Shown in pieces: positions 62,942 to 64,000 of a stretch of DNA of 64,000 bases. The stretch comes from Xanthomonas sp. F10 (GTDB lineage Bacteria > Pseudomonadota > Gammaproteobacteria > Xanthomonadales > Xanthomonadaceae): positions 1,020,456 through 1,084,455 of the forward strand of contig NZ_JACHNP010000001.1 in NCBI RefSeq assembly GCF_014206815.1, given 5' to 3'. The first letter of the stretch is position 1; the number at the start of each line of letters is the position of its first letter. The notes below the pieces were generated by a model, which worked only from the letters and a program-made list of their open reading frames with translations, made no database searches and had not been told where the DNA came from. The translations under genes were made by a program, and so were the position numbers.

Positions 62942-64000
62942 ATGGGCATTCGAGAACTGACCCCGGCACAGGCGCAGGCGCGGCAGGCGCAGGGTGCGCG
63001 CTTGCTCGACATCCGCGAGGAACACGAGCGCGCCACCGGCATGGCCGCCGGCGCGCAGGGCGTGGCCCGCGCGCAGTTGCAGGCCGACCCGGCCGCCTAT
63101 CTCGGCACCGGGACCGAGGTGCTGCTGATCTGCCAGAGCGGCAAGCGCTCGCACGACACCGCGGTGTTCCTGGAACAGGCCGGCTACCCGCAGGTCGCCT
63201 CGGTGCTGGGCGGCACCACGCGCTGGCAGCGCGAGGGCTTGCCGCTGCAGCGGCCGGCGCTGGCGCCGGAGCAGGAGGACTTCTTCGACCGCTATTCGCG
63301 GCATCTGCGCCTGCCCGAAGTCGGGGTCGAGGGCCAGCGCCGGCTGCAGGCCGCGCGCGTGCTGCTGGTCGGTGCCGGCGGCCTGGGCTCGCCGGCCGGT
63401 TTCTACCTGGCCGCGGCCGGGGTGGGGCAGTTGCGCATCGCCGACGACGACGTGGTCGAGCGCAGCAACCTGCAGCGGCAGATCCTGCACGGCGACGCGC
63501 GGATCGGTCAGGCCAAGGTGGACTCGGCCGCGGCAAGCCTGGGCGCCCTGAATCCGGGCGTGCGGGTGGAGGCGGTGCGCGAGCGGGTCACCGCCGACAA
63601 CGTCGAGCGGCTGCTGCAGGACGTGGACGTGGTGCTGGACGGCTCGGACAATTTCCCCGCGCGCTACCTGCTCAACGATGCCTGCGTGAAGCTGGGCAAG
63701 CCGTTGGTGTACGGCGCGGTGCAGCGCTTCGAGGGCCAGGTCAGCGTGTTCGACGCCGGCCGCCGGCGTGGGCAGGCACCGTGCTACCGCTGCCTGTTCC
63801 CGGAGCCGCCGCCGCCGGAGTTCGCACCGAACTGCGCCGATGCGGGCGTCCTCGGCGTGCTGCCCGGCATCGTCGGCCTGCTGCAGGCCAACGAAGTCTT
63901 GAAGCTGCTGCTGGACATCGGCGAACCGCTGCGCGGCCGCCTGCTGCATTTCGACGCGCTGGCGATGCGCTTCCGCGAAACCCGCCTGTCCGCCGATCCT
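62942..64000 (+). CDS. Rhodanese-MoeB/ThiF fusion, 3' end outside the window
   Basis: At least 353 residues without a stop. An N-terminal rhodanese domain (about 1-105) has the active-site loop LLICQSGKRSHDTA with Cys64. The MoeB/ThiF adenylyltransferase follows: VLLVGAGGLGSPAGFYLA (nucleotide-binding), DDDVVERSNLQRQILH, DGSDNFPARYLLND, and the first zinc Cys pair in CYRCLFPEPPPP. Rhodanese is usually at the C-terminus of MoeB/Uba4-like proteins, so this order is unusual. It probably activates the sulfur carrier for molybdopterin or thiamine synthesis. Confidence 0.92.
   Translation, partial: MGIRELTPAQAQARQAQGARLLDIREEHERATGMAAGAQGVARAQLQADPAAYLGTGTEVLLICQSGKRSHDTAVFLEQAGYPQVASVLGGTTRWQREGLPLQRPALAPEQEDFFDRYSRHLRLPEVGVEGQRRLQAARVLLVGAGGLGSPAGFYLAAAGVGQLRIADDDVVERSNLQRQILHGDARIGQAKVDSAAASLGALNPGVRVEAVRERVTADNVERLLQDVDVVLDGSDNFPARYLLNDACVKLGKPLVYGAVQRFEGQVSVFDAGRRRGQAPCYRCLFPEPPPPEFAPNCADAGVLGVLPGIVGLLQANEVLKLLLDIGEPLRGRLLHFDALAMRFRETRLSADP

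Overview
This 64 kb window is chromosomal DNA from a high-GC gammaproteobacterium of the Xanthomonadaceae, most likely an early-branching Xanthomonas. The evidence is the overall base composition (near two-thirds G+C), family-typical gene neighbourhoods (aroA then serS; ndk-rlmN-pilF-rodZ-yfgM-bamB-der; cmk-rpsA-ihfB-lapA-lapB), and intergenic repeats of the kind found in Xanthomonas genomes. The genus is an inference from reading only. Most of the window is core genome, with one clearly more accessory stretch at about 4.8-16 kb.

Layout. 0-4.7 kb: end of aroA, a small membrane protein, a TonB-like protein, serS, a CrgA-type LysR regulator and a tRNA-Ser(UGA). 5.0-10.6 kb: an AraC regulator divergent from a DUF2306 membrane protein, a 0.7 kb AT-rich gap, then four translationally overlapping genes of unknown function (three anchored exported proteins and one polytopic membrane protein). 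10.6-16.3 kb: an exported BPL_N amidotransferase-like protein with a small Cys-containing partner, a DUF3617 lipoprotein behind a CRP/Clp-like palindrome, a DUF2252 kinase-like protein, a GNAT acetyltransferase and a GacA/UvrY-type response regulator.

16.3-28.7 kb: rne divergent from rluC, a DUF3300 lipoprotein, zupT, phhB coupled to a TonB-domain lipoprotein, nfuA, a proline-rich transmembrane repetitive protein and two cytochromes c. 28.9-41 kb: an adaptor plus two different RND permeases with overlapping starts and stops, a TraB-family protein, the agmatine-to-putrescine pair aguB/aguA, a small exported protein and a zinc-independent type rpmJ. 41-49.4 kb: cmk, rpsA, ihfB, then a tightly overlapping chain lapA-lapB-WecA-like-CapD-like-galU, which joins control of LPS synthesis to making of activated sugars. 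49.6-54.1 kb: thiolase, a FadN-like multifunctional beta-oxidation protein and a TetR regulator with a PsrA-like operator. 54.2-64 kb: ndk, rlmN, pilF, rodZ, yfgM-like, bamB, der, mobA, moeA and a rhodanese-MoeB fusion that runs off the window end.

Three copies of a long inverted repeat (arms about 23 bp) sit between convergent gene ends. The best candidates for undescribed biology are the four-gene exported/membrane operon at 7.5-10.6 kb, the exported BPL_N pair, possible small RNAs upstream of the response regulator and of ndk, and the mismatched RND pair. No CRISPR array, rRNA, prophage or intact insertion sequence was seen.
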